The position numbers and the translations under genes are program-made. This document shows, piece by piece, positions 55,738 through 64,000 of a stretch of 64,000 bases of DNA (positions are counted from its first letter, which is position 1; each line of letters opens with the position of its first letter). The stretch lies in assembly GCF_009768885.1 (NCBI RefSeq), contig NZ_WSQA01000006.1:124001-188000 (forward strand). The letters are read 5' to 3'. Below the pieces are notes generated by a model that saw only the letters and a program-made list of their open reading frames with translations, did not search any database and had not been told where the DNA came from. Source of the DNA: Sphingobacterium humi. Its GTDB lineage: Bacteria; Bacteroidota; Bacteroidia; Sphingobacteriales; Sphingobacteriaceae.

Positions 55738-56910
55738 ATGAATAACGAACAATCCAAGATTATCCGCGAACAGGCCGATCGTTCGGCACTTCGGGAACAC
55801 TCGGTACCACTATACCTCACCTCTAGTTTTATTTTTGACTCTGCTGAACAAGGCCGGGCCGTTTTTGCCGAAGAGGAAGAAGGCATGGTCTACTCCAGAT
55901 ATGCCAATCCGAATACCACGGAATTTATCAACAAGGTTTGCCTGATGGAAGGTGCCGAAGCGGGCTTAGCCTTTTCTTCGGGCATGGCTGCCGTTTTTGC
56001 CTCCTTTGCGGCATTTATGCAAAGTGGCGATCATATTGTTTCCTCGCGTGCTATTTTTGGATCCACCCATCAGTTGTTTACCCAGTTATTTCCACGTTGG
56101 GGAGTAACCTGCACCTATGTAGATGCGATTCATCCGGAAGAATGGGAACAGGCCATTCAGGAAAATACGAAGTTTATCTTTTTAGAATCGCCTTCCAATC
56201 CGGGCTTAGAATTGGTAGACTTAGCGTGGTTGGGTAGCTTAAAACAGAAGTATCCGCATATCATTTTTGCAATTGATAATTGCTTTGCAACGCCTTACCT
56301 GCAAAAACCATTGCCCTTAGGATTTGACTTATCCATCCACTCGGCCACCAAGTATATGGATGGTCAGGGCAGGGTATTAGGCGGTGTTGTGGTCGGAAAA
56401 AAAGAATTGATGGATAAAATGATGTTCTTGATCCGGCATACAGGGCCATCGATGTCGCCATTTAACGCTTGGATTTTATCCAAGAGTATTGAAACCTTGG
56501 GGCTTCGCATGGATCGTCACTGTTCCAATGCCCTGGCCTTAGCGAAAGCTTTGGAAGCACATGCCGAAATTGCCGATGTTAAATATCCATTCCTCCCCTC
56601 GCATCCGCAGTATGAACTCGCGAAAAAACAGATGAAGGCTGGGGGCGGTATTGTGACTTTTGAAGTGAAAGGTGGCAAAGAAAGAGCTTTCCAATTCTTA
56701 GATGCCTTAAAGATGATTAAATATACCTCCAACTTGGGCGATGCGCGTAGTATTGCGACCCACCCGGCCACCACCACGCACTCGAAGCTGTCGGAAGCCG
56801 AGCGGGAAAAGTTAGGTATTCGCCAAGGTACCGTAAGGCTATCGGTTGGCATTGAAGAACAAGAAGATATTATACAAGATATTTTACAGGCCTTAGAAGC
56901 CAGTAAGTAA
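55738..56910 (+). CDS. metZ: O-succinylhomoserine/O-acetylhomoserine sulfhydrylase-type PLP enzyme
   Basis: 390 residues from the ATG at 55738. Cys/Met metabolism PLP family. The PLP lysine is in HSATKYMDGQGRVLGG; other family marks are FSSGMAAVFASF, FLESPSNPGLELVDL and GDARSIATHPATTTHSKL. The last pattern and overall length fit MetZ-type sulfhydrylases (homocysteine from activated homoserine and sulfide) better than cystathionine gamma-lyase, but cystathionine gamma-synthase cannot be excluded. The short leader leaves no room for a SAM riboswitch. Confidence 0.85.
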   Translation: MNNEQSKIIREQADRSALREHSVPLYLTSSFIFDSAEQGRAVFAEEEEGMVYSRYANPNTTEFINKVCLMEGAEAGLAFSSGMAAVFASFAAFMQSGDHIVSSRAIFGSTHQLFTQLFPRWGVTCTYVDAIHPEEWEQAIQENTKFIFLESPSNPGLELVDLAWLGSLKQKYPHIIFAIDNCFATPYLQKPLPLGFDLSIHSATKYMDGQGRVLGGVVVGKKELMDKMMFLIRHTGPSMSPFNAWILSKSIETLGLRMDRHCSNALALAKALEAHAEIADVKYPFLPSHPQYELAKKQMKAGGGIVTFEVKGGKERAFQFLDALKMIKYTSNLGDARSIATHPATTTHSKLSEAEREKLGIRQGTVRLSVGIEEQEDIIQDILQALEASK

Positions 56911-56925
56911 ACGCATGTATAGCAA

Positions 56926-56952
56926 AAAAGCCTAAGTTGACCTTAGGCTTTT
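56926..56952. terminator. Bidirectional terminator between metZ and tpx
   Basis: AAAAGCCTAAG pairs with CTTAGGCTTTT around a TTGAC loop, between convergent genes. Confidence 0.85.
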
Positions 56953-56976
56953 AACATCTTTATTTATCCGAGTGGC

Positions 56977-57474
56977 TTATAAACTAGCCAGAGCAGCCTC
57001 ATAATTCGGCTCTTCTACGGTCTCTGCAACCTGCTCGTTATAAATTACTTTTCCGTTTTCGTCAATAACCACTACGGAACGGCTTAATAAGCCGGCTAAA
57101 GGGCCATCGCTGAACTTCACCCCATAGGCATCAGCAAAGCTATTATCCTTGAAGTCAGATAAGCTGACCACGTTTTCTAAGCCTTCGGCAGCACAAAAAC
57201 GAGATTGTGCAAAAGGTAAGTCTTTGGAGATACAAAGCACCACGGTATTGTCTAATCCCGATGCTTCTTCGTTGAACTTACGTACCGATGCGGCACATAC
57301 GCCAGTATCGATACTAGGGAATATATTTAAAATAACTTTCTTACCTTTGAAGTCGCTCAAGGACTTTGCGGAAAGGTCTCCGGATGTCAATGTAAAGTTT
57401 GGAGCAGTATCACCAACTTGAGGTAAATTCCCTTCGGTATGAACTGCATTTCCTTTAAATGTTATTTGTGCCAT
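56977..57474 (-). CDS. tpx: Thiol peroxidase (Tpx, atypical 2-Cys peroxiredoxin)
   Basis: 165 residues from the ATG at 57474 ([16 protein letters not shown]). It detoxifies peroxides with thioredoxin. The peroxidatic cysteine is in [14 protein letters not shown] and the resolving one in [12 protein letters not shown]. The frame is open for 26 further codons upstream, but these encode an unrelated hydrophobic stretch, and the family start is clear. A near-consensus -7 box (TATCTTTA on the minus strand) lies about 30 bases upstream. Confidence 0.96.
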   Translation of the reverse strand: MAQITFKGNAVHTEGNLPQVGDTAPNFTLTSGDLSAKSLSDFKGKKVILNIFPSIDTGVCAASVRKFNEEASGLDNTVVLCISKDLPFAQSRFCAAEGLENVVSLSDFKDNSFADAYGVKFSDGPLAGLLSRSVVVIDENGKVIYNEQVAETVEEPNYEAALASL

Positions 57475-57594
57475 AATAATGAATAAGATTGTCTGTCCTA
57501 AAGATAACCAATAAATCGGCAAATATGTTTGGATGAAAATCAAATCCTTCATTATTATTAAAAATTGACAAAAATTTAAAAATTTAATAAAAAA

Positions 57595-57625
57595 ATGCTA
57601 TGTTAGCATATTAAATCTAGATTTG
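57595..57625 (+). promoter_or_regulatory. Promoter with overlapping palindrome, fadL-like gene
   Basis: TAGATTTG (57618-57625) fits the -7 consensus. ATGCTA-TGT-TAGCAT (57595-57609), a perfect 6-bp inverted repeat, lies where a -33 element would be expected. This suggests an operator rather than a strong -33 box. Confidence 0.45.
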
Positions 57626-57648
57626 AAAAAACGCTAATCAATATTTAT

Positions 57649-58869
57649 ATGAAACGATTATTACTCAGTTTGTTATTAGCTTCCCCGTTGCTATTGCATG
57701 CTCAGGGTTCACAAGTGAATACGCAAAGCCAGAAAGCTGTTGGTATGGCCGGTGCGGGTTCAGCCTTGTTCATAGATGAAACATCTATATTCTACAATCC
57801 TGGAGCCTTAGTAAAGATGGATCATAATGCTGTACAAGTGGGCGCCAGCGCGGTGATGTACCGCTCGGCCTTCCGTGAAGCCGGAAGCAACCAAGTACAC
57901 GATACTAAATTTCAAATATCGCCTCCATTTGGCGCATACGCGACTTTTGGCCCCAAAAATGCCTGGTGGAAAGCCGGTATTGGGGTTTATACACCTTTTG
58001 GTGGCGGCGTAGATTGGGGTAAAGAATGGCCAGGACGCTTTTCTTTAACGCATCTTTCCATGCGTGCTATTTACATTCAACCGACCTTAAGCTTTAAAAT
58101 CACCGAGCAATTTAGTGTGGGTGGTGGTTTTGTCTATAACATCGGTTTGGTTGATTTGGGGCGTGCCCTTCCTGTCTTCTATCCAGATGGCTCGGCCGGT
58201 CAAGCAACCTTAAAAGGAACCGGAACAGGCATGGGATATAACTTAGGAGTACATTATAACCTGGAAGATCAGTTTGCTATTTCCTTGAGCTACCGTTCCA
58301 AAGTTGTTACAAAGTTGAAAGATGGCGATGCAACGTTTGAGGTACCCGGATCTTTAGCTGCTAATTTCCCGAATGGTAAATTTGACGCAGAATTACCCCT
58401 TCCTTCCACCTTTAATGTGGGCATCAGCTTCCCATTATCCGAGAAAGTAGATGCCGCTATGGATGCATCTTTCATTAATTATGACATCTACAAGGAACTG
58501 GTATTTGACTACGCAAACAACACCCCGGTATTGCAAGACACGCGTTCGGCGAAAAAATATCAGAATGCCTTCTCCGGAAAAGTAGGTGTCAATTACGATG
58601 TGAATGATAAATTGGCATTACGTGCAGGTGTGGGTTATGTATATACGCCGGTTCAAGGAAAATACGTATACCCGGAAACACCAGATAACAACCGCGCGAT
58701 GGCGGCTGGAGGTGTAACCTATGCCTTCTCGCCAAAATGGGAAATGTCGGCCGCTTATGTATTCCAACATATCTTAGCCCGTACAACAACCAATGCGGAA
58801 ACGCAATTACGCGGAACGTATCAAACCAATATTCACGCGCCAGGTATCTCGGTATCCTATAAGTGGTAA
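57649..58869 (+). CDS. OmpP1/FadL-family outer-membrane transporter
   Basis: 406 residues with a signal peptide (cut near LLHAQG). The N-terminal segment SQKAVGMAGAGSALFIDETSIFYNPGAL is, in part, the FadL plug region (NPG motif); a beta-barrel with alternating patterns follows and ends in a YKW tail. FadL proteins pass long-chain fatty acids or other hydrophobic compounds. The next gene, 17 bases on, encodes an SGNH lipoprotein, so lipid or ester uptake and hydrolysis may be linked. Confidence 0.9.
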   Translation: MKRLLLSLLLASPLLLHAQGSQVNTQSQKAVGMAGAGSALFIDETSIFYNPGALVKMDHNAVQVGASAVMYRSAFREAGSNQVHDTKFQISPPFGAYATFGPKNAWWKAGIGVYTPFGGGVDWGKEWPGRFSLTHLSMRAIYIQPTLSFKITEQFSVGGGFVYNIGLVDLGRALPVFYPDGSAGQATLKGTGTGMGYNLGVHYNLEDQFAISLSYRSKVVTKLKDGDATFEVPGSLAANFPNGKFDAELPLPSTFNVGISFPLSEKVDAAMDASFINYDIYKELVFDYANNTPVLQDTRSAKKYQNAFSGKVGVNYDVNDKLALRAGVGYVYTPVQGKYVYPETPDNNRAMAAGGVTYAFSPKWEMSAAYVFQHILARTTTNAETQLRGTYQTNIHAPGISVSYKW

Positions 58870-58886
58870 GCCTTAATTGAAAAACA

Positions 58887-60194
58887 ATGAAAAAGAATTT
58901 TAAATACTATATAGGACTTGCAATTTTAGGAATTGTAAGTTCATGTAAGCCGGAACTTGAAACCAAAACATTCAGTAAAGGATCTGCCGATTTCTCCAGC
59001 TTTATTGCCGTGGGAAACTCCTTAACTTCTGGCTTTGCCGATGGCGGTTTATACCTTGAAGGTCAGCAAGTGGCTTTCCCGAACCTGATGGCGGCACAAA
59101 TGAAAGCTGTTGGTGGCGGCGAATTTACCTCGCCATTCTTTAGCGTAGAGCAAGCAAACGGTTCAGGTTATATTCGTTTAGTTTCTTTAAAAGATGGCAA
59201 CCCGGTTACTGAACCTGTGACCGATAAAGTAGCTGTTCGTGGAGCGAATCCGGCTGGAAAACCATTATACACGAAATTCACGAACCCGATTCAGAACTTA
59301 GGCGTACCAGGCATGCGTTTGGATATGGCCTTTGCGCCAGGCATTGGTACGGTAATGGGTAACCCCTATTTTGAGCGTCTTTTACCAGATAATACCCCAG
59401 CTACCTTAACCTATCAAGCTTATGCAGCTGGACATGCACATACCTTCTTCTCCTTTTGGTTAGGAAACAATGATGTATTGGGTTATGCCACAAATGGTGC
59501 GGTGAGTACCATAGACGTGAATGGTGTTCCTGTAGAGGACCCAACCAAAGCGTTAATCTCCCTACCGGTATTTACAAACCTGTATACCAAGTTTATTGAA
59601 AGCTTAACCCTTAAACAAGAAAAAGGAGTTGTAGCAACAGTGCCCGATGTAACAGCGGTTCCATTCTTCAATACGGTGACCACGGCACGTTTAAGCGCAG
59701 CCATTCAAGCGGGATCGCAGGGAAAGGCCAAAGATGTTTACATTAAAACGAAAACAACCGTACGCGCAGCTACAGATAAAGATCTATTCCCATTAACCTT
59801 CAATACAGCTATGCTGATGCAAGGCGTAGGTACTTCGCCTTTAAATCCGGTTCCGGATAAGGATGTATTGGATGCTGACGAGGTGAAATTGGTAGCCCAG
59901 CGCGTTGTTGATATCAACAAAGAAATCAAACGCATTGCCGCCAGCAAATCGCTTGCCGTAGCGGATGTTTATACCTTCTTAAACAAAGTGAAAACAGGCT
60001 ATGTCTATAATGGCATCCTGATCAGTTCGGCCTTTATTACAGGAAATGCCTTCTCTTTAGATGGTATTCACTTAACGCCGATGGGAAATGCAATTGTAGC
60101 AAACCTATTTATCGATGCGATTAATAAAACCTATAGTTCATCGCTTCCAAAGGTAGATATCTCTTTATATAGAGGTGTGAAATACCCGAACTAA
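58887..60194 (+). CDS. SGNH/GDSL-hydrolase lipoprotein
   Basis: 435 residues with a lipoprotein signal (LGIVSSCKPELE, Cys20). The SGNH blocks are recognisable: AVGNSLTSGFADG (block I with the nucleophilic Ser; GNS instead of GDS), NLGVPGMRLD (block II Gly), FWLGNNDVLGY (block III Asn) and LDGIHLTPMGNAIVAN (block V Asp and His). It probably removes acyl or acetyl esters at the outer membrane. It follows the FadL-type porin gene and ends at a terminator. Confidence 0.9.
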   Translation: MKKNFKYYIGLAILGIVSSCKPELETKTFSKGSADFSSFIAVGNSLTSGFADGGLYLEGQQVAFPNLMAAQMKAVGGGEFTSPFFSVEQANGSGYIRLVSLKDGNPVTEPVTDKVAVRGANPAGKPLYTKFTNPIQNLGVPGMRLDMAFAPGIGTVMGNPYFERLLPDNTPATLTYQAYAAGHAHTFFSFWLGNNDVLGYATNGAVSTIDVNGVPVEDPTKALISLPVFTNLYTKFIESLTLKQEKGVVATVPDVTAVPFFNTVTTARLSAAIQAGSQGKAKDVYIKTKTTVRAATDKDLFPLTFNTAMLMQGVGTSPLNPVPDKDVLDADEVKLVAQRVVDINKEIKRIAASKSLAVADVYTFLNKVKTGYVYNGILISSAFITGNAFSLDGIHLTPMGNAIVANLFIDAINKTYSSSLPKVDISLYRGVKYPN

Positions 60195-60214
60195 ACATTA
60201 AAAATCATATAGGA

Positions 60215-60248
60215 ATAGGGCTGCCCATTGGTAGCCCTATCTTTTTTT
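60215..60248 (+). terminator. Intrinsic terminator after the SGNH lipoprotein gene
   Basis: ATAGGGCTGCC pairs with GGTAGCCCTAT (one G-T pair) and is followed by CT7. Confidence 0.87.
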
Positions 60249-60253
60249 ATTCG

Positions 60254-60261
60254 TATCTTTG
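60254..60261 (+). promoter_or_regulatory. -7 box directly before nth
   Basis: TATCTTTG fits TAnnTTTG and ends 3 bases before the nth ATG (60265), so the transcript should be leaderless. It abuts the preceding terminator, which leaves the -33 region inside the hairpin. Confidence 0.55.
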
Positions 60262-60264
60262 ACT

Positions 60265-60936
60265 ATGCTGAAAAAAGATAGGTACAAAGCTTTTGTGGCG
60301 TATTTTTCGACCCATAACCCAGATGCCCAGACGGAGTTAAATTACGGGAATCCCTATGAATTACTCGTGGCGGTGATCTTATCGGCGCAATGCACCGACA
60401 AACGGATCAACCAGGTGACCCCGGCTCTTTTTGCGCGCTTTCCAGATCCGGAATCGCTGGCGGCAAGCTCGGTGGATGAGATATTTACCTACATCCGATC
60501 GGTGAGCTATCCGAACAATAAAGCCAAGCACTTACATGGCATGGCCCAGAAGCTATTGGCTGAATTTAATGGCGTGGTTCCAGAACAGGTAGACGATCTG
60601 ATTAAACTTCCGGGGGTTGGGCGCAAAACAGCCAACGTTATTTCCTCCGTTGTTTACCATAATCCGGCGATGGCGGTAGATACGCATGTGTTTCGGGTGA
60701 GCAGACGCTTGGGCCTAACCTCCCGCGCCACGACGCCCCTAGCTGCGGAAAAACAATTGGTTAAAAACCTACCCAAAGATACCATTGCCATGGCCCATCA
60801 TTGGCTGATTTTACATGGCCGCTATGTATGCTTGGCCCGCAAACCCAAATGTGAGGAATGCAAAATCAGTTATTTTTGTAAATACTATGCACAAACGCAT
60901 AAAATTGTGGAGGTAGCAGAAGCCAAAGAAGCCTAG
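60265..60936 (+). CDS. nth: Endonuclease III
   Basis: 223 residues. DNA glycosylase/AP lyase for oxidised pyrimidines. The helix-hairpin-helix and catalytic Lys are in LIKLPGVGRKTANVISS, the catalytic Asp in AVDTHVFRVSRRLG, and the 4Fe-4S cluster in CLARKPKCEECKISYFC (Cys-x6-Cys-x2-Cys-x5-Cys). I take the ATG at 60265; the frame extends only two codons upstream to a TTG that lies within the -7 box. Confidence 0.97.
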   Translation: MLKKDRYKAFVAYFSTHNPDAQTELNYGNPYELLVAVILSAQCTDKRINQVTPALFARFPDPESLAASSVDEIFTYIRSVSYPNNKAKHLHGMAQKLLAEFNGVVPEQVDDLIKLPGVGRKTANVISSVVYHNPAMAVDTHVFRVSRRLGLTSRATTPLAAEKQLVKNLPKDTIAMAHHWLILHGRYVCLARKPKCEECKISYFCKYYAQTHKIVEVAEAKEA

Positions 60937-61004
60937 GCCTCTTTGAGATAGCGAACTAAGAAGACAAGCTAAAAACAAAATAAACTAATTTTTTTAGCAT
61001 AAAA

Positions 61005-61036
61005 TTTGGAGATAAGCAAACTATAAATTACTTTTG
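61005..61036 (+). promoter_or_regulatory. recA promoter, Bacteroidota housekeeping type
   Basis: TTTG (61005-61008) is followed after 20 bases by TACTTTTG (61029-61036), an exact consensus match, with a predicted leader of roughly 13 nt. I see no palindrome resembling an SOS box. Confidence 0.75.
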
Positions 61037-61055
61037 AATACGATATACTAAAAAT

Positions 61056-62081
61056 ATGAGCAACGCAGATAAATTAAAAGCATTACAGCTGACCTTAGAT
61101 AAGCTAGAGAAATCCTACGGAAAAGGAACCATTATGAAATTGGGTGATTCAGCGGTTGAACCGATAGAATCTATTTCCACAGGATCTTTAGGCTTAGACA
61201 TCGCCTTAGGTATTGGCGGTGTTCCTAAAGGACGTGTTATCGAAATCTATGGCCCTGAGTCTTCAGGTAAAACTACTTTAGCGACTCATATTGTTGCAGA
61301 AGCACAGAAAAAAGGAGGTATCGCCGCTATTATTGATGCGGAACATGCCTTTGATAAATATTACGCACAGAAATTAGGAGTTGATATCGAGAACCTTTTG
61401 ATCTCGCAACCGGATAATGGTGAGCAAGCCTTAGAAATTGCCGACAACCTAATCCGTTCAGGTGCTATTGATGTAATCGTGATTGACTCGGTTGCCGCAT
61501 TAGTACCTAAGGGTGAGATTGAAGGAGAAATGGGTGAGTCTAAAATGGGGCTTCAAGCACGATTGATGTCACAGGCGCTACGTAAATTAACTGGTACGAT
61601 TGCAAAAACAAACTGTTGTTGTATTTTCATCAACCAGTTGCGCGAGAAGATTGGCGTGATGTTCGGAAATCCGGAAACCACTACCGGTGGTAATGCCTTG
61701 AAATTCTATGCTTCCGTTCGTTTAGACATCCGTCGTACTTCGCAGATTAAAGAGGCTGATGAAGTTGCCGGTAACCGCGTGAAAGTGAAGATCGTGAAAA
61801 ACAAGGTCGCTCCTCCTTTCCGTATTGCTGAATTTGACATCATGTTTGGCGAGGGTATTTCCAAAGTTGGTGAAATCATCGACTTAGGTGTAGAATACGG
61901 CATCGTGAAAAAATCAGGTTCTTGGTTTAGCTATGGCGATACCAAATTAGGACAAGGCCGTGATGCAGTGAAAACCCTCTTGCTTGATAATCCGGATTTA
62001 ATGGATGAATTAGAAGGGAAGATTCGCGCACAAGTATCAGGGGTTGATTTAGATCAGGCTCAAGTACAAGGAGAAGATTAA
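61056..62081 (+). CDS. recA: Recombinase RecA
   Basis: 341 residues. Strand-exchange ATPase for recombination and repair. Walker A GPESSGKT is at 66-73. The signature [14 protein letters not shown] and the L1/L2 loop segments ([25 protein letters not shown]) are intact. Length is typical, with the short acidic C-terminal tail. It is a single-gene unit with its own promoter and terminator. Confidence 0.99.
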   Translation: MSNADKLKALQLTLDKLEKSYGKGTIMKLGDSAVEPIESISTGSLGLDIALGIGGVPKGRVIEIYGPESSGKTTLATHIVAEAQKKGGIAAIIDAEHAFDKYYAQKLGVDIENLLISQPDNGEQALEIADNLIRSGAIDVIVIDSVAALVPKGEIEGEMGESKMGLQARLMSQALRKLTGTIAKTNCCCIFINQLREKIGVMFGNPETTTGGNALKFYASVRLDIRRTSQIKEADEVAGNRVKVKIVKNKVAPPFRIAEFDIMFGEGISKVGEIIDLGVEYGIVKKSGSWFSYGDTKLGQGRDAVKTLLLDNPDLMDELEGKIRAQVSGVDLDQAQVQGED

Positions 62082-62127
62082 TCTTTTTACAATCATATTC
62101 CCGCTAGGTTTCATAAAAAGGGAGAAA

Positions 62128-62161
62128 AACAGCAGTCGTTTCCGACTGTTGTTTTTTTTTT
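62128..62161 (+). terminator. Intrinsic terminator after recA
   Basis: AACAGCAGTCG pairs with CGACTGTTGTT (one G-T pair) around TTTC and is followed by a run of T. Confidence 0.88.
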
Positions 62162-62163
62162 GC

Positions 62164-62190
62164 ATAAAAAAAGGAGGCCGAGCCTCCTTC
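62164..62190 (-). terminator. Intrinsic terminator after pruA
   Basis: AAGGAGGC pairs with GCCTCCTT around a 3-nt loop. On the minus strand it is followed by T7. Confidence 0.82.
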
Positions 62191-62213
62191 TTATAGGGTT
62201 AATTCTTAACGCC

Positions 62214-63848
62214 TTATTCAGCGGATAAGAAAGGATATCTGTAATCTGTATCTGGATTAAAGGTTTCTTTAATCGTTCTTGGCGATACCCAACGTAAAAG
62301 GTTGATCATCGATCCGGCTTTATCGTTTGTACCGGAACCACGTGCACCACCAAATGGTTGCTGACCTACCACGGCACCTGTACATTTATCGTTAATGTAG
62401 AAGTTACCTGCAGCATGACGTAAAGCTTGGCTAGCCTCTGCAATGGCGTAACGATCTTGCGAAATGATGGAACCTGTTAAGGCGTAGATGGATGTGCTAT
62501 CTACCAATTTCAAGGTTTCTGCCCATTTCTTATCTTCATATACATAAACCGTTAATACCGGGCCAAATAACTCTTCCGATAGGGTTTCGTAATCACCAGT
62601 CTTGGCTTCAATAACCGTAGGCTCGATAAAGTAACCTGTCGATTTATCATAACCTCCACCAATAATCACTTCTGCATCTTTAGAATCTTTCGCTCTATCG
62701 ATGTATTTGGTAATTTTATCAAAGGCTTTCTCGTCGATTACGGCATTGATAAAATTGCTGAAGTCTTCGGTTCCGCCCATTTTGAAAGATTTAATATCTT
62801 TCTCCATCATGGCTTTCAACTCTTTCCATAAGGACTTAGGCACATAGGCACGGGAAGCCGCTGAACATTTCTGACCTTGGAATTCGAAAGCACCACGCAC
62901 TAGCGCAGTATTCAATACATTTAGATCAGCAGATGGGTGAGCTAAGATAAAATCCTTACCTCCTGTTTCACCAACAATACGTGGGTAAGTTTTGTAAAGA
63001 TGGATGTTCTCGCCAATGGTTTTCCAAATGTCCTGGAATACGCCGGTAGAACCTGTAAAGTGGATACCTGCGAAATCAGGGTGTTTAAAAATTACATCGC
63101 CGGCATCAGGACCAGAAACATACACCAAGTTGATAACACCATCAGGTACACCTGCTTCTTGGAAGATCTCCATCAACACATTAGCCGAATAGATTTGTGC
63201 GTTGGATGGTTTCCATACCACCACATTCCCCATCATAGCTACCGAAGTAGGTAAGTTTCCGGCAATAGCGGTAAAGTTGAATGGCGTTAAAGCAAATACG
63301 AAACCTTCTAATGGGCGTTGCTCCACGCGGTTCCATACATTTTTAGGGCTGATTGGCGGTTGTTGTTCGTAGATTTCAGACATGTATTTCACGTTGAAAC
63401 GTAAGAAGTCTGCAATCTCACATGCCGAGTCAATCTCTGCCTGGTAAGGGTTTTTCGACTGACCTAACATGGTCGCCGCATTCAATTTATAACGGTATTT
63501 GCTGGAAATTAATTCCGCAGCTTTTAAGAAAATAGCAGCACGTTGCTCCCACGCTAGGTTTTCCCAGTCTTCTTTGGCCGCTAATGCCGCATTGATGGCA
63601 TCCGTCACATGAGCTTTTGTACCTTGGTGATAGTAACCTAATACATGTTTATGATCGTGCGGAGGGGTGATTTTCACTTTTTTATCGCTTCTCACCTCTT
63701 TCCCAGCAATATACATAGGAATATCAATTTCCGTTGCTCTGGCAGCAGCGATTGCTTCTTTCAACAAGCTTCTTTCTTTGGTTCCAGGAGCGTAGCTGTA
63801 TACAGGCTCATTGGTAGGAACTGGAACATTAAAAAATCCTTTTAACAT
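62214..63848 (-). CDS. pruA: L-glutamate gamma-semialdehyde dehydrogenase (1-pyrroline-5-carboxylate dehydrogenase)
   Basis: 544 residues. NAD-dependent oxidation of glutamate semialdehyde, second step of proline breakdown. The catalytic cysteine is in FQGQKCSAASRAYVP and the general-base Glu in VGETGGKDF. The N-terminus and the ending GGARGSGTNDKAGSMINLLRW in split form match the monofunctional (eukaryote-like) PruA type, not the PutA fusion. No proline dehydrogenase gene lies in the window. Confidence 0.96.
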   Translation of the reverse strand: MLKGFFNVPVPTNEPVYSYAPGTKERSLLKEAIAAARATEIDIPMYIAGKEVRSDKKVKITPPHDHKHVLGYYHQGTKAHVTDAINAALAAKEDWENLAWEQRAAIFLKAAELISSKYRYKLNAATMLGQSKNPYQAEIDSACEIADFLRFNVKYMSEIYEQQPPISPKNVWNRVEQRPLEGFVFALTPFNFTAIAGNLPTSVAMMGNVVVWKPSNAQIYSANVLMEIFQEAGVPDGVINLVYVSGPDAGDVIFKHPDFAGIHFTGSTGVFQDIWKTIGENIHLYKTYPRIVGETGGKDFILAHPSADLNVLNTALVRGAFEFQGQKCSAASRAYVPKSLWKELKAMMEKDIKSFKMGGTEDFSNFINAVIDEKAFDKITKYIDRAKDSKDAEVIIGGGYDKSTGYFIEPTVIEAKTGDYETLSEELFGPVLTVYVYEDKKWAETLKLVDSTSIYALTGSIISQDRYAIAEASQALRHAAGNFYINDKCTGAVVGQQPFGGARGSGTNDKAGSMINLLRWVSPRTIKETFNPDTDYRYPFLSAE

Positions 63849-64000
63849 AATTAAATCTATTTTATGAGCTGGCTAACATTGCTTAAAAACCAATAGGGTT
63901 TAGGCTTAACCAGCGTTTCAATTACAAATTATTTCTTGGTAGCAGCACGTTCTATGGCGAAAAGGGTATTGGAATAACCTGGTCATAGTTAACGCATTTT
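63849..64000. other. Region upstream of pruA to window end
   Basis: 152 bases. On the minus strand a short frame ending at a TAG (63954-63952) runs off the window and could be the tail of a gene, but 16 codons are too few to judge. Another frame there closes at TAA and TGA. Confidence 0.3.

Noticed and set aside
61000-61055. LexA/SOS box at the recA promoter
   Set aside because: No palindrome of a known SOS-box type overlaps the promoter.

Overview
The window comes from a Bacteroidota chromosome, most likely a Sphingobacteriaceae member (Sphingobacterium- or Pedobacter-like). The signs are a SusC/SusD pair driven by an ECF sigma factor and a FecR anti-sigma factor, TlpA-like thioredoxins, promoters of the TTTG...TAnnTTTG type, start sites that mostly lack Shine-Dalgarno sequences, and the PruA, LeuA and class Ib ribonucleotide reductase types found here. 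No tRNA, rRNA, CRISPR array, transposase or phage gene was seen.

Layout. 1-1542 (minus): ketone-body/acetoacetate genes (thiolase, cut by the window edge, and scoA). 1926-2513: a coiled-coil membrane protein of unknown role. 2635-13560 (minus): one long cluster reading sigma factor, FecR, SusC, SusD, M43-like lipoprotein, two TlpA-like thioredoxin proteins and an exported SRPBCC-like protein. It is a TonB-dependent uptake locus of unknown substrate, and its 'metalloprotease' has lost every zinc-site residue. 14222-16299: atpD and atpC. 16665-31129: a nearly complete branched-chain amino-acid run, ilvE-ilvD-ilvB-ilvN-(DinB)-ilvC-leuC-leuD-(ModF-like ABC ATPase)-leuB-leuA-ilvA, making isoleucine, valine and leucine from threonine and pyruvate. 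Two genes with no obvious pathway role sit inside it. 31311-34381: a DUF2911 protein and a convergent S9D-type glutamyl endopeptidase. 34856-38672: class Ib ribonucleotide reductase (thioredoxin-like protein, NrdI, NrdE, NrdF). 39054-41946 (minus): GMC oxidoreductase, its small subunit and a HAD phosphatase. 42111-46414: FAH-family hydrolase, M23 peptidase, peroxiredoxin, glyS. 46467-55002: a membrane-anchored AraC regulator divergent from a CotH-kinase lipoprotein, an unknown lipoprotein, and a GH95/GH29 fucosidase pair. 55738-63848: a sulfhydrylase, thiol peroxidase, FadL-type porin, SGNH lipoprotein, endonuclease III, recA and pruA.

The most unusual signal is not a gene. Three spacers (atpD-atpC, ilvD-ilvB, nrdF-GMC) are filled by heptanucleotide-repeat arms, TAnnTAC-like or GAnnnGA-like units, arranged as inverted pairs. 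They run from just after one stop codon to just before the next start or stop codon. A fourth partial arm lies at 55472, beside a nested palindromic element (55162-55455) and a 33-bp repeat shared with 13785. These look like a family of non-coding, possibly mobile or slippage-generated, intergenic elements. Other points of note are the dead metzincin-like lipoprotein in the SusCD operon, short LeuA without its regulatory domain, a terminator-like hairpin between leuA and ilvA, and several genes whose -7 box lies 3-6 nt before the ATG and so predicts leaderless transcripts.
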